Assembly (NCBI RefSeq): GCF_023715485.1
Contig: NZ_JAMBOF010000008.1
Location: 162,095 to 226,094, forward strand
DNA length: 64,000 nt
Origin: Mesobacillus subterraneus
GTDB taxonomy: Bacteria > Bacillota > Bacilli > Bacillales > Cytobacillaceae
Reading direction: 5' to 3'
Positions within the stretch are counted from its first letter, which is position 1. Every line of letters starts with the position of its first letter. Made by a program: the position numbers and the translations under genes. The notes below the pieces were generated by a model. The model was not told the DNA's origin. It worked only from the letters and a program-made list of their open reading frames with translations, and did no database searches. Shown here piece after piece: positions 1 to 7,082 of this stretch.

Positions 1-381
1 TATTTTTTCAAAGCTGAAGCTCGCAAGGCTCTGCACCAGGATTTCATGGCCAACATAATTGACCCGCCTGCGCATACTTGCAGAATATTTTTCATAAATG
101 ATTAATTTGCCATCAACCTTTAGCAGCAGCTTATCCGGCTGTATCGTCAACTGTTCTGCTGAACGAATCTCCTTTTTCACCTGACTGCTGAAAACTTCCC
201 ACTCCATCCTGCGGATTCCACTTTCGCCAACATCACCATCCAAGATGAATTTCATGCCTAATGGCAGAATCGAGGCAATCAGCAAAAAGACTGATAAGGC
301 AAGAAGCATTTCAAGCATCGTGAAGGCGTGGTCATTCAGTAAAGCCGCATTTTTTGTAGTTTTGCTGTTGCTCTCCCTCAT
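1..381 (-). CDS. comGF: ComGF-like competence minor pseudopilin, 3' end cut by window
   Basis: Reading frame open from 381 to the window edge (127 codons seen). It starts ATG with GGGAGG a short distance upstream and shows the class III prepilin-like N-terminus: a short polar stretch, then AFTMLEMLLALSVFLLIA, a hydrophobic helix following the cleavage-type motif. ComGF is a minor pseudopilin of the competence pseudopilus that moves DNA through the cell wall. The start overlaps the end of comGE, as in other Bacillaceae comG operons. Only the N-terminal part is present here; the assignment rests on motif and position. Confidence 0.85.
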   Translation of the reverse strand, partial: MRESNSKTTKNAALLNDHAFTMLEMLLALSVFLLIASILPLGMKFILDGDVGESGIRRMEWEVFSSQVKKEIRSAEQLTIQPDKLLLKVDGKLIIYEKYSASMRRRVNYVGHEILVQSLASFSFEKI

Positions 382-667
382 AATGGATACAAACCTCCCA
401 AGCTGATGGGTCTTCATTTTTGTCTATTGTGACTCGATAAGTGATGCCATTTTGCTGAATGCTTACTCTGCCTGACTCCGTACCCGATATTTTTATGTGC
501 ATAAGCTCGTCAAATAATAGATTGCCCGCATCGGCCTCTTTCCTAAGTTCAATATTCTGGTTGAGGACATGAATGGCAATAGGCAGCAAAACGGACGCAG
601 CCATGATAAAGGCAGCGAGCGAAAGCAGCATTTCTGCAAGGAAATAACCTTCACACTTCCGTAACAT
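332..667 (-). CDS. comGE: ComGE-like competence minor pseudopilin
   Basis: 111 codons from ATG 667 (GGCAGG upstream), chosen over an upstream in-frame start because it gives the usual short prepilin leader MLRKCEGYFLAEMLLSL. One N-terminal hydrophobic helix is followed by a small polar domain. It overlaps comGD by 17 bases and comGF by 50 bases, which suggests translational coupling. In the family it is a minor pseudopilin needed for transformation. Sequence conservation in ComGE is low, so the call depends mainly on its place between comGD and comGF. Confidence 0.8.
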   Translation of the reverse strand: MLRKCEGYFLAEMLLSLAAFIMAASVLLPIAIHVLNQNIELRKEADAGNLLFDELMHIKISGTESGRVSIQQNGITYRVTIDKNEDPSAWEVCIHYEGEQQQNYKKCGFTE

Positions 668-1091
668 AGAACCTGCCCTTTCCAATCTGGATCATCATCA
701 TGTAAGTCCTGGTTCCAACAGTGACGAAAATCGACCCAAAACTATTGATATTGCCATCGGGCATATAGTAAAACAACAATGCCATCGTTCCTTTTTTCAC
801 TTTGATATTTTGAGAGTAATGTCTTTTGACGAGGTAAGTTGCTGTATAATCAGTGCCGCGAATATAGTAATAATTATTTTCCGGCATGATATGGACCGTA
901 ATCTGCTCCTGGTGGGCTATCGCATATTGCTGGCTATACAGGAGGTCGGCTTGCAGCTGAGAAAAAAACAGGTCCTTCTCCAGTTTTTCATTTTGGGGAG
1001 TAAACATGAATGCGGATGCGAGGGAGAGCATGAAGAAAGCAGCCAGTACGACCAGCATCTCAATCATTGTAAAACCGTCCGATTTCATCAT
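651..1091 (-). CDS. comGD: ComGD-like competence minor pseudopilin
   Basis: 146 codons. The N-terminus MMKSDGFTMIEMLVVLAAFF is a textbook prepilin peptidase (ComC) site, G-F-T-M-I-E, with Glu at +5 followed by a hydrophobic helix. The remaining domain is compatible with a pseudopilin globular domain. ATG 1091 or the adjacent ATG 1088 could be the start (AGGAA lies just upstream). Third pseudopilin gene of the operon, 7 bases after comGC. Confidence 0.9.
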   Translation of the reverse strand: MMKSDGFTMIEMLVVLAAFFMLSLASAFMFTPQNEKLEKDLFFSQLQADLLYSQQYAIAHQEQITVHIMPENNYYYIRGTDYTATYLVKRHYSQNIKVKKGTMALLFYYMPDGNINSFGSIFVTVGTRTYMMMIQIGKGRFYVTEV

Positions 1092-1098
1092 TTCCTGC

Positions 1099-1416
1099 TT
1101 ACGGTGTTACTGTCGCCACTGGCTGAACTTGACCTTTAGAAGTGATTTCAATATCAGTGCCGTCCGGACATTTTGCATCTGCGCTTTTCAAATAGCCTTC
1201 ACTTTTAAGTTCTGCAAAGGAAGGAGTCGTTTTTTTATCCATTTTATATGCCTGGACCTGGGCTTCAACCATTTTCATATAGCCCTCGCATCCCTTCGTA
1301 TTGATGTTTGAGCTGTGGGTGGATATATTCGGAACGGTGATAATCAATAAAACTGAGATGATCAATAGGACAATCATCATTTCAATTAGCGTAAATCCCT
1401 TTTGATTATTTTTCAT
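1099..1416 (-). CDS. comGC: ComGC major competence pseudopilin
   Basis: 105 codons with a strong AAAAGGAG ribosome site. The leader KNNQKGFTLIEMMIVLLIIS is the classic type IV prepilin signature, cleaved after Gly and N-methylated at Phe in the family. Two cysteines (in TKGCEGY and DAKCPDG) fit the intramolecular disulfide known for ComGC. It forms the main shaft of the competence pilus. Its expression from the comG promoter is expected to suffer from the prophage inserted upstream in comGA. Confidence 0.95.
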   Translation of the reverse strand: MKNNQKGFTLIEMMIVLLIISVLLIITVPNISTHSSNINTKGCEGYMKMVEAQVQAYKMDKKTTPSFAELKSEGYLKSADAKCPDGTDIEITSKGQVQPVATVTP

Positions 1417-1441
1417 TTTTCAAAATCTCCTTTTTAAATGT

Positions 1442-2473
1442 TTAAATTCCTTGTATCATTTGGAACATTGGCAGCAGGATCGCGAGGTACAATGATACAA
1501 CGAGCAATCCTATAAAGCTGTATAGTACCGGCTGGATGGTTTTCATCGTTTTATCAGTCCTCTCTTCAAGCTGTTTCAGGCAATGGCTGCTGTAAAAATA
1601 AAGCTCCTGGTCAAGCTTGCCATTCTTTTGTCCGTGCCTGATGATCCTGGGCAGTTCTTCCTCGAAAAAAGAATAATCCGCGACCGCTCTGTCAAAATCC
1701 TGGCCAGTAGCGAGCTTTAAAATGATCTCTTTTCCAAGCACGCTTGAAAAAGGTTCCTCGCGATTATGCTCAAATACTTTCAGTGCGTCCAATACTGAAA
1801 GCCCTCCTGAAAATAAATAGCTCAGCTGAATGGAGAAAAAATGTGTATATAGAAGCTTCAGAAGCTTACCAAGCAGAGGTATCTTAGTAAGTCTCACTTT
1901 TTGTTCGATTGGCGATAGCTTCTTGAAAATAAAAAAGTAATGAAGGAGGAGCATGACTGATAGGATCAGCAGGAAATAGAGCAGGAAAGGAAAAAACGCA
2001 GCGGCTGAGTAAATGGCCTTCATATATAAGTGAGGAGTGAGATTCATATCGGCAAAGAGTGACGTGAATTTTGGGAGCAAAATCCTGTTCACGAAGAAAA
2101 ATAAAATAAATGTAAGCAGCATTAGAAAAAATGGATAAGACGCCAGCTTTCTTAAACGCTGGTAATCCCCCTCTCTTTTAAGGACCATTTCGCTGCCCTC
2201 AGTAACAGCACGTGCCAAGCCGCCATGCTGCTCGGCAAAATAAACATAACTGACTAGATCTTTTTTAAATTTAAGCTGTGCAAGAATTGAATATAATGGA
2301 AAACCTTCACGCAGTTGATCTAGGCTTCTTCTGATATCCTCCTTTCTCTTTTTCTCAAGATAAAAGGTCATGGACTCAATCGCTTCTGCCAAAGGGTATC
2401 CCCGCGACAATAATTCTCCTGTCCTTTTCAGAAAACGCGCCTGTTCAGCCACAGGCCATTTATTCTCCATCAT
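1442..2473 (-). CDS. comGB: ComGB polytopic membrane platform protein of the competence pseudopilus
   Basis: 343 codons, the usual ComGB/GspF length. Two T2SSF repeats are visible: cytoplasmic helices from about residue 10 to 105, a membrane segment near 110-130 (FFLMLLTFILFFFVNRILL), a second pair of segments near 155-180, a second cytoplasmic helical domain, and a C-terminal membrane segment (SFIGLLVVSLYLAILLPMF). It is the inner-membrane platform on which ComGA assembles the pilus. Its start overlaps the end of comGA by 14 bases, so translation is normally coupled to comGA, which is broken in this genome. Confidence 0.95.
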   Translation of the reverse strand: MMENKWPVAEQARFLKRTGELLSRGYPLAEAIESMTFYLEKKRKEDIRRSLDQLREGFPLYSILAQLKFKKDLVSYVYFAEQHGGLARAVTEGSEMVLKREGDYQRLRKLASYPFFLMLLTFILFFFVNRILLPKFTSLFADMNLTPHLYMKAIYSAAAFFPFLLYFLLILSVMLLLHYFFIFKKLSPIEQKVRLTKIPLLGKLLKLLYTHFFSIQLSYLFSGGLSVLDALKVFEHNREEPFSSVLGKEIILKLATGQDFDRAVADYSFFEEELPRIIRHGQKNGKLDQELYFYSSHCLKQLEERTDKTMKTIQPVLYSFIGLLVVSLYLAILLPMFQMIQGI

Positions 2474-2858
2474 TCAGAACCCACCTCTGGTATTCAGACT
2501 CCTTAATGTAGCCGAGTGCTATACCCTTGGTGATAGCATCCTTCAATGTCTTGTAATGATAGGACTGATGCTCTCCCCTTGCCTCCTTTAGAACTGCGGA
2601 TAGGTCTTTCCCGGTAAGAATTTCGAAGACATTCCCCCTTTTGCCGCTGCCAGACGAATAACAAAACGGCGAGCATGGCCCTTCACAATATGGACAGGTC
2701 AGCTCCACAAGCCTTTGCGCCGTTACGGCTATCAGGGTCTGTTCTATTTCAAGCCAATTGATGCCAAATTCAATCAGCCTGTAGATCGCTCCCCTGGCAT
2801 CCCTCGTATGCATCGTGGTCAGTACCAAATGTTTAGTAATGATAAAAGGACAACGCAT
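2460..2858 (-). pseudogene. comGA: comGA 3' fragment separated by the prophage
   Basis: C-terminal part of the traffic ATPase ComGA. After nine codons encoded by phage attachment-site DNA, the native sequence resumes at HLVLTTMHTRD and runs through AIYRLIEFGIN, AAxRL-type and LTCPYCEGPC motifs to the normal C-terminus. The arm of the attachment site supplies an ATG at 2858, but no Shine-Dalgarno sequence precedes it, so production of a fragment is doubtful. The nucleotide-binding half lies 38.8 kb away at 41539-42369. Joining the two halves at the shared core restores one frame. Confidence 0.95.
2824..2857. other. attL: prophage-host junction in comGA
   Basis: The 9-bp core ACCAAATGT (2824-2832) is shared with attR at 41612-41620. 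Host comGA sequence lies to the left and a phage arm (2832-2857) to the right. This arm is an imperfect inverted copy of the arm at attR 41592-41617: 22 of 26 positions match, including the outer TGCGTTGTC/GACAACGCA. These facts are read directly from the sequence; the exact crossover dinucleotide (probably the central TG) is inferred. Confidence 0.93.
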
Positions 2859-2924
2859 GTTTTATAGATGATTTTTCATGGGTATATAAATAATGCTTTA
2901 GCCAGCATCCTCTTTATATAAATG

Positions 2925-2948
2925 GAGTCGGGATACCGGCTCTTTTTT
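2925..2948 (+). terminator. Intrinsic terminator facing the attachment site
   Basis: Stem GAGTCGG (2925-2931) pairs with CCGGCTC (2936-2942), with one T-G pair and a GATA loop, followed by six T on the plus strand. In the lysogen nothing upstream on this strand obviously needs it. In the circular phage genome the integrase gene would read across attP straight into it, so it most likely ends the int transcript. Confidence 0.75.
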
Positions 2949-3543
2949 ATATCAGCATCAATCCTCCCAGGATAAACACTCCTCCTACACCCCATGTAGC
3001 CATCCGAGAATTAACCATATTAAGTAAACCCCATACACCAATACTAACCCCCACCATGACAGGTAATGCCATAATGTAATCCGAAGCCCAATGCTGCAGC
3101 CCGTCACCAATAATCTTTTCATATAAGTACCCCCATAATGTTGGATAATTGTTGTTTGCTACTGATCCACGCTCGAAGAAATTCTGAGCAAGGGAAGTCG
3201 GGTCTACAAACTCCCCATGCTCTTTCAATCCAAAGTGTAAATGTGGACCTGTGGAATGCCCTGTATTGCCGCTTAATCCGATTAATTGCCCTTCGTGGAG
3301 TGTTTGCCCAGCCTTAACCTTTATATCGCTCATATGCCCATATATGGCTTCTCTGCCATCGGCTAATTGAAGGATGACTCCTTTTCCTATGTTTTCACTT
3401 CCATAATCGACTACTCTTTCCACAACCGCTTCACCGATGGAGTGCAGCTGACTCCCCTCTGGAAGTCCTATGTCTATCCCAGTATGTGGAGTTGGATGGA
3501 TCTTGCTGACCTCCCCGAATTTAGAAGTTATTCGAACAATCAT
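2947..3543 (-). CDS. M23 (LytM-type) peptidase with C-terminal membrane helices
   Basis: 198 codons. The first 130 residues form an M23 endopeptidase domain: zinc ligands in PHTGIDIG (His and Asp) and GPHLHFG (HxH), plus GNTGHSTG before it. There is no N-terminal signal peptide. Residues about 155-198 hold two hydrophobic segments (MALPVMVGVSIGVWGLLNMV and WGVGGVFILGGLMLI), so the enzyme would be membrane tethered. M23 enzymes cut peptidoglycan cross-bridges. It lies 3 bases after the VirB2-like gene and last in the FtsK cassette, away from the phage lysis genes, which suggests a local wall-opening role rather than lysis; that role is inference. Confidence 0.85.
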   Translation of the reverse strand: MIVRITSKFGEVSKIHPTPHTGIDIGLPEGSQLHSIGEAVVERVVDYGSENIGKGVILQLADGREAIYGHMSDIKVKAGQTLHEGQLIGLSGNTGHSTGPHLHFGLKEHGEFVDPTSLAQNFFERGSVANNNYPTLWGYLYEKIIGDGLQHWASDYIMALPVMVGVSIGVWGLLNMVNSRMATWGVGGVFILGGLMLI

Positions 3544-3546
3544 GAT

Positions 3547-3987
3547 TTACACCACGCTTTTCATGGCATCGACTAAGATATTTAAAATCATTGGTGTCAT
3601 ATTGACCAGGACATAGCCTAAACCCGCGCCCATCATCATGGAATAGCCTTTTTCCTTTTGGTTAATCATGACCATGATTGCACCGCCCAGGACTACAACC
3701 ATTGCAATAGGATAGGCTAGCGCTTGAATGAGGTCGATTAAAGGATTAAAGGCAATAATCATCTTGTCGTACATTTGACCTTGTGCCATTACTGTGACTG
3801 CTTCGTGTGCTGATGCTGTAGTAGCTTGAGTCAATGGAGCAATAGCCAATGGCAGCATGGATAATCCAAACGCATACCCGGCTGTTTTTCCTTTCTTCAT
3901 AATTTCCATTTCTTCCACACTGATGATGTCCTTCCCTTTGTTCATAAAATCGCTGAATTTGATAATCTCTTGCTTTTGTCTGAACAT
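3547..3987 (-). CDS. Small membrane protein with VirB2/TrbC pilin-like topology
   Basis: 146 codons, GGGGGAAACATC before ATG. After a polar N-terminus of about 30 residues comes a signal-like hydrophobic stretch ending near ATTASA, then two hydrophobic helices (about residues 85-108 and 114-138) joined by a short charged loop NQKEKGYS. This long leader plus two-helix layout is typical of VirB2/TrbC major pilins and related small conjugation proteins. No sequence signature proves that family. It sits between a replication-relaxation gene and an M23 peptidase, a neighbourhood seen in conjugative modules. A holin-like function is an alternative. Confidence 0.55.
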   Translation of the reverse strand: MFRQKQEIIKFSDFMNKGKDIISVEEMEIMKKGKTAGYAFGLSMLPLAIAPLTQATTASAHEAVTVMAQGQMYDKMIIAFNPLIDLIQALAYPIAMVVVLGGAIMVMINQKEKGYSMMMGAGLGYVLVNMTPMILNILVDAMKSVV

Positions 3988-3999
3988 GATGTTTCCCCC

Positions 4000-4590
4000 T
4001 TAAATAAAATCTTTTACAGTGTAAACCCTGGCATCTAAGCCTTCACATGCTTGCTGCAGTTGCTTTCGTCTAAGCTCTGTCGTGGTGATCCAGATGAATT
4101 TCGGCTTTTTCTCGAACACATTCAGTTCAATCAACTGCTTATATCGTTCAATTTTCCCTTTGTTCTTCACCATCTTTTGAGTGTGGTCCACTTCCACAAT
4201 GTGATATTGTTTATTCACCATGAATATGGCATCGGCAATGACAGTCACTTTCCCTTTCACTTCCAGCTTGATTTCATTCTTCCATGTGGAAGGGCAACCA
4301 TAGCCGATATAAAGTGTATTCCTCATAATGTAATGCCTGGCTTGAGTCGTTTTCTTCATGGCCTTGGTTGCTCCTACCCGCTCCCTGCCTTCTTCATTGA
4401 GATAGTAAATGTTCTCGCCATCCTTAAAGCTGTTCAAGTAATCGCTCATGTTTTTCAGCACTCTTTGAGCGTTCCTGTCGCTTTTCAATCTGTGAAGCTT
4501 CTGGATCTGTGACCGGCTAAGATAATCTAGTTTCCGTAAGCTCAAGAGAATGGCTTCCTCCCTTTGTTGCCTTTCGATTTCCTTCTTCAT
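4000..4590 (-). CDS. Replication-relaxation family protein
   Basis: 196 codons. The N-terminal 60 residues look like a winged helix (ILLSLRKLDYLSRSQIQKLHRL, then the NAQRVLKNMSDYL and GENIYYLNEEGRERVG wing). The rest resembles the nuclease-like fold of the family, with IVEVDHTQ, a charged K-rich helix and PKFIWITTTELRRKQL. Proteins of this family are known from Gram-positive plasmids and phages, often beside FtsK-like ATPases. The gene overlaps the end of the FtsK-like gene by 74 bases, unusually long for a coupled pair. Biochemical role is unknown. Confidence 0.75.
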   Translation of the reverse strand: MKKEIERQQREEAILLSLRKLDYLSRSQIQKLHRLKSDRNAQRVLKNMSDYLNSFKDGENIYYLNEEGRERVGATKAMKKTTQARHYIMRNTLYIGYGCPSTWKNEIKLEVKGKVTVIADAIFMVNKQYHIVEVDHTQKMVKNKGKIERYKQLIELNVFEKKPKFIWITTTELRRKQLQQACEGLDARVYTVKDFI

Positions 4591-5905
4591 TCAGTTCAAC
4601 CCTTTCTTTTCGAGGCCTTATATTTATGTGTGGTTGAATATTCTTTGTAATTGCATCATTCGAGATATAAGGTGTCTGGACTTCAATCAATCCCAAATCC
4701 TTGTATAATGCCCTTCCTTGAATGGCTGGCAACTTCTCCGCACCTGGTTGGTCTAATACGACCTGACTCGCTGTAGCTGTATCCAGAACGAAGCAGAGCC
4801 GCCCTATGCAGTTTCTTTTTACCTGTGAGCTTACAGTCTCCGTTGTTGGATATTGTGTCGTGTAGATGAGTCTCAGACCGCTGGCCCTTCCCTTCCTTGC
4901 AATGTCCTTCAATAGTGCCTGGCACGTTTTATCGTCAGCCATATCAGCCGCTTCATCTATCACGATGAAATGCCTTTCCTTTACTCCTGCATCCTTTACA
5001 TTAGAGAATCCATTCTCAAGTAAATATTCAGTCATCCTATCCATTTCTTCGACTGCTGCTTGAAGTGCTTCAGCTGCTTCTTCCACATTCGTCGCATAGG
5101 CTTTCACCTGTTTTAAATTTCGGTACCGATTAAACTCAAGACCGCCTTTTAAATCAATGAGTGTGAAGGAAACATTATCGCCCTGATTATGCAACAAAGT
5201 GTTGATCGTGCAGTTTACCCAGTTTGATTTCCCGAAGTCCGTTGTGCCGGCCACAATGATGTGAGCTTTCTTTTCAAAGTCATATAAAATCATTCCGCCT
5301 CTACTTTTGCCTACTGGCACTTTCCATCCCTTTGATATTCCAGTTTCAAAATCAAACTTAGTTGGTAATGGTTCATTGAATACTTTAATCTTCAAAACAC
5401 CGTCATACGATAGCTCTATTTCCTTTCTTACATCCTTTTTCTTATCGAGTAATGTCTTTATAGCCTGAAAGATGTTTCGGTCTAATTTGACCGTTCTGAG
5501 GTCACTGAAGCTTATGTCTAAAATCGATTGTTTGTTGTTTAATCCATCTTGGATATGAGCCTTCTTCAACTCATAATCGTGGAAGCTTTTACCTAATGGG
5601 ATTCGATAAGCGTATTCAGTGCCTACCACCATTCCACCGTCTTTGATTTTGGACTTCCTTAGAAGCTGCATGTTATCGTCTTTAAAATCCAATCCATTTT
5701 GAGCGCATATCCTCTGAATTTTTACCGCGTCACTGCTCCCGCCTTTCTTTTGAAAATAAGAAAATCCTGCTAAACTTCCGGCCAGTAATGATGTAGTAAG
5801 CTCGAAGAACATAAATGGCAACACCACCCTTTGATATATGAAATATAGTCCCTGATCAAACGAATGATAGATAATCCTTTCCATTGCCGAGATTAAACCG
5901 TTCAT
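4517..5905 (-). CDS. FtsK/SpoIIIE-type DNA translocase (TraB/TcpA-like), membrane anchored
   Basis: 462 codons. Hydrophobic segments around residues 20-50 would anchor it. The ATPase domain follows: Walker A VAGTTDFGKSN (about residue 217), Walker B HFIVIDEAADM, and a later RLIYTTQYPTTE motif typical of FtsK-like coupling ATPases. There is no C-terminal gamma domain. Family members move double-stranded DNA through membranes or act as coupling proteins. It is the first gene of a four-gene minus-strand cassette and is divergent from the HTH gene at 6175. No good Shine-Dalgarno sequence is close to ATG 5905, so the start is uncertain. Confidence 0.88.
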   Translation of the reverse strand: MNGLISAMERIIYHSFDQGLYFIYQRVVLPFMFFELTTSLLAGSLAGFSYFQKKGGSSDAVKIQRICAQNGLDFKDDNMQLLRKSKIKDGGMVVGTEYAYRIPLGKSFHDYELKKAHIQDGLNNKQSILDISFSDLRTVKLDRNIFQAIKTLLDKKKDVRKEIELSYDGVLKIKVFNEPLPTKFDFETGISKGWKVPVGKSRGGMILYDFEKKAHIIVAGTTDFGKSNWVNCTINTLLHNQGDNVSFTLIDLKGGLEFNRYRNLKQVKAYATNVEEAAEALQAAVEEMDRMTEYLLENGFSNVKDAGVKERHFIVIDEAADMADDKTCQALLKDIARKGRASGLRLIYTTQYPTTETVSSQVKRNCIGRLCFVLDTATASQVVLDQPGAEKLPAIQGRALYKDLGLIEVQTPYISNDAITKNIQPHINIRPRKERVELNEEGNRKATKGGSHSLELTETRLS

Positions 5906-5906
5906 G

Positions 5907-5973
5907 AAGTCGTTTAGATGTTCGCCTTCCGACTGTGGAAAAGAAGAGAGAAAACGAAGCCTTTAAACGACTT
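5907..5973. repeat. Inverted repeat overlapping the FtsK-like gene 5' region
   Basis: AAGTCGTTTA (5907-5916) is the exact reverse complement of TAAACGACTT (5964-5973); similarity continues imperfectly on both sides (about 16 of 20). The left arm lies just upstream of the ATG at 5905. Possible roles are an operator or a duplicated fragment. Function not shown. Confidence 0.55.
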
Positions 5974-6048
5974 TTTGAATGCTAGTAATCTGCGACTGTT
6001 TTTCTGTATACTTAATCGTATTTTGAAACGTATGATTTATTGCCTGTC

Positions 6049-6092
6049 TAGTACAAAAATAATTATTACTTTTTATATTATATCCTGTACTA
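6049..6092. promoter_or_regulatory. Candidate operator pair between divergent FtsK-like and HTH genes
   Basis: TAGTACA (6049-6055) and TGTACTA (6086-6092) are perfect inverted copies 30 bases apart in an AT-rich divergent intergenic region. A TATAAT-like element (6110-6115, plus strand) lies before the HTH gene. This fits binding by the small HTH protein encoded at 6175, which could control both directions. Inference from position only. Confidence 0.45.
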
Positions 6093-6174
6093 TTTATAAA
6101 TTTATTGATATAATAAAGAAGTAGTAATAATATGAAAGGAGATGAATATTATAGTAAGTTTGGAGTTGTCGGAA

Positions 6175-6372
6175 ATGTTGAAGTCGAGAATCAAAGTCAG
6201 ATTAGCAGAATTGGATATAGCACAAACTGAGCTAGCTGAAAAGCTAGGAGTAACCAAACAGACTATGAATGGGTGGGTTAAAGGAAGGGTGAAGCCACCT
6301 TTAGAAACTGCTTTCCTGATCGCCAGGGAATTGGATTGTAAGGTTGATGATTTGTGGAGTTATGAGGAATAG
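6175..6372 (+). CDS. XRE-family HTH regulator of the accessory block
   Basis: 65 codons from ATG 6175, chosen because GGAG lies 9 bases upstream; the ATG at 6142 directly abuts its AAAGGAG and is less likely. The protein is a single helix-turn-helix domain: AELDIAQTELAEKLGVTKQTMNGWVKGRVKPPLETAFLIA is the standard five-helix layout. Ends with CKVDDLW, typical of small Cro/YozG-like regulators. It is divergent from the FtsK cassette and first of four plus-strand genes, so it is a likely local regulator. It is distinct from the phage CI and Cro proteins at 39 kb. Confidence 0.85.
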   Translation: MLKSRIKVRLAELDIAQTELAEKLGVTKQTMNGWVKGRVKPPLETAFLIARELDCKVDDLWSYEE

Positions 6373-6405
6373 ATTCGAAATATTCATTAAGGGAGGAAAA
6401 CGGAT

Positions 6406-6600
6406 ATGTATTTAAAATCATTAAACCCATACAATTTCCGACACAATGAAGAAAACCCTAAAATCATAGGTTTTGAGTTATATACCCCTAAAAACCTTAG
6501 TCCTAGACCTTGTTTTATAGTTGAATATGAAAGCGATAAAACGGTTGACTTTGTAGCACATTCAGATGTGATAAGTAGGTTTTGGGAAATTGTTTGGTGA
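6406..6600 (+). CDS. Hypothetical small protein
   Basis: 64 codons, preceded by GGGAGGAAAACGGAT. KTSC-like character: an N-terminal YLKSLNPYNFRHN, then a beta-rich part PCFIVEYESDKTVDFVAHSDV ending in a Trp-rich tail. No family recognised with confidence. Lies in the plus-strand block between the HTH gene and another small gene. Confidence 0.6.
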   Translation: MYLKSLNPYNFRHNEENPKIIGFELYTPKNLSPRPCFIVEYESDKTVDFVAHSDVISRFWEIVW

Positions 6601-6624
6601 ACAATCCAAGAAGGAGTGGGAGAA

Positions 6625-6807
6625 ATGAATGAGTTTTATTTAAATTACGCTAAAGAAAAATTCGGTTTATCAGAACAAGAAGCAATAAAACACAAAAAGG
6701 TTATACAGGATTCCTTTGGATATAACTTAGCTTTTTTAGAAAGCGAACTTAAAAAAGGCACTCGCAACTTGTTAAAAGTATTTCTAAAAGAATCAAGACT
6801 AAAATAA
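6625..6807 (+). CDS. Hypothetical small helical protein
   Basis: 60 codons from ATG 6625, with AAGGAG 8 bases upstream; an in-frame GTG at 6616 overlaps that ribosome site and is not favoured. Charged, helical sequence with KHKKVIQDSFGYNLAFLESELKKG. No known domain recognised. Its stop is followed at once by a terminator, so it ends the small plus-strand operon. Confidence 0.6.
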   Translation: MNEFYLNYAKEKFGLSEQEAIKHKKVIQDSFGYNLAFLESELKKGTRNLLKVFLKESRLK

Positions 6808-6829
6808 CCCCACTCAGCCGGGGTTTTTC
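6806..6829 (+). terminator. Intrinsic terminator after the HTH operon
   Basis: AACCCC (6806-6811) pairs with GGGGTT (6820-6825), 8-base loop, then a T run to 6828. Ends the transcript from the HTH gene. Confidence 0.8.
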
Positions 6830-6846
6830 TTTGAAAGGAGATAAAT

Positions 6847-7068
6847 ATGAACGTAACCATACAAATCAAATTTCTGAGTGATGCTGGAAGGGTTTATCAA
6901 AGTGGAACATTTCCATTGAGAAGGAGAAAGCCAGAGGAAATCGCTTATGAGTGGCTGCAGCAGATCAAGAGGAAAGTTACATACCAGAAGTTAATCTCGG
7001 TGATTGTGGATGGGAATGAGGATATAACTGGAAAGGTGTTAGAAATGGAAAAAGCCCCGCTGGATTAG
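6847..7068 (+). CDS. Hypothetical phage protein
   Basis: 73 codons with AAAGGAG before ATG. Predicted alpha/beta: an N-terminal strand MNVTIQIKFLSDAG, a basic segment FPLRRRKPEEIAYEWLQQIKRK and a C-terminal strand. No family recognised. It has its own ribosome site after a terminator, which suggests either read-through or a separate promoter. It converges on the fibre gene at 7083. Confidence 0.55.
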   Translation: MNVTIQIKFLSDAGRVYQSGTFPLRRRKPEEIAYEWLQQIKRKVTYQKLISVIVDGNEDITGKVLEMEKAPLD

Positions 7069-7078
7069 AGCGAGGCTT
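7052..7078. terminator. Bidirectional terminator between convergent genes
   Basis: AAGCCCCGCT (7052-7061) pairs with AGCGAGGCTT (7069-7078) with one mismatch. T runs flank both sides (TTTTT on the plus strand after it, AAAA before it). It can serve the plus-strand gene ending at 7068 and the late minus-strand operon ending at 7083. Confidence 0.75.
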
Positions 7079-7082
7079 ATTT

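Noticed and set aside
2947..5905. Complete type IV secretion or conjugation system
   Set aside because: No relaxase, VirB4-type ATPase, VirB6 or VirB8 homologue and no oriT seen; only a partial, conjugation-like set.
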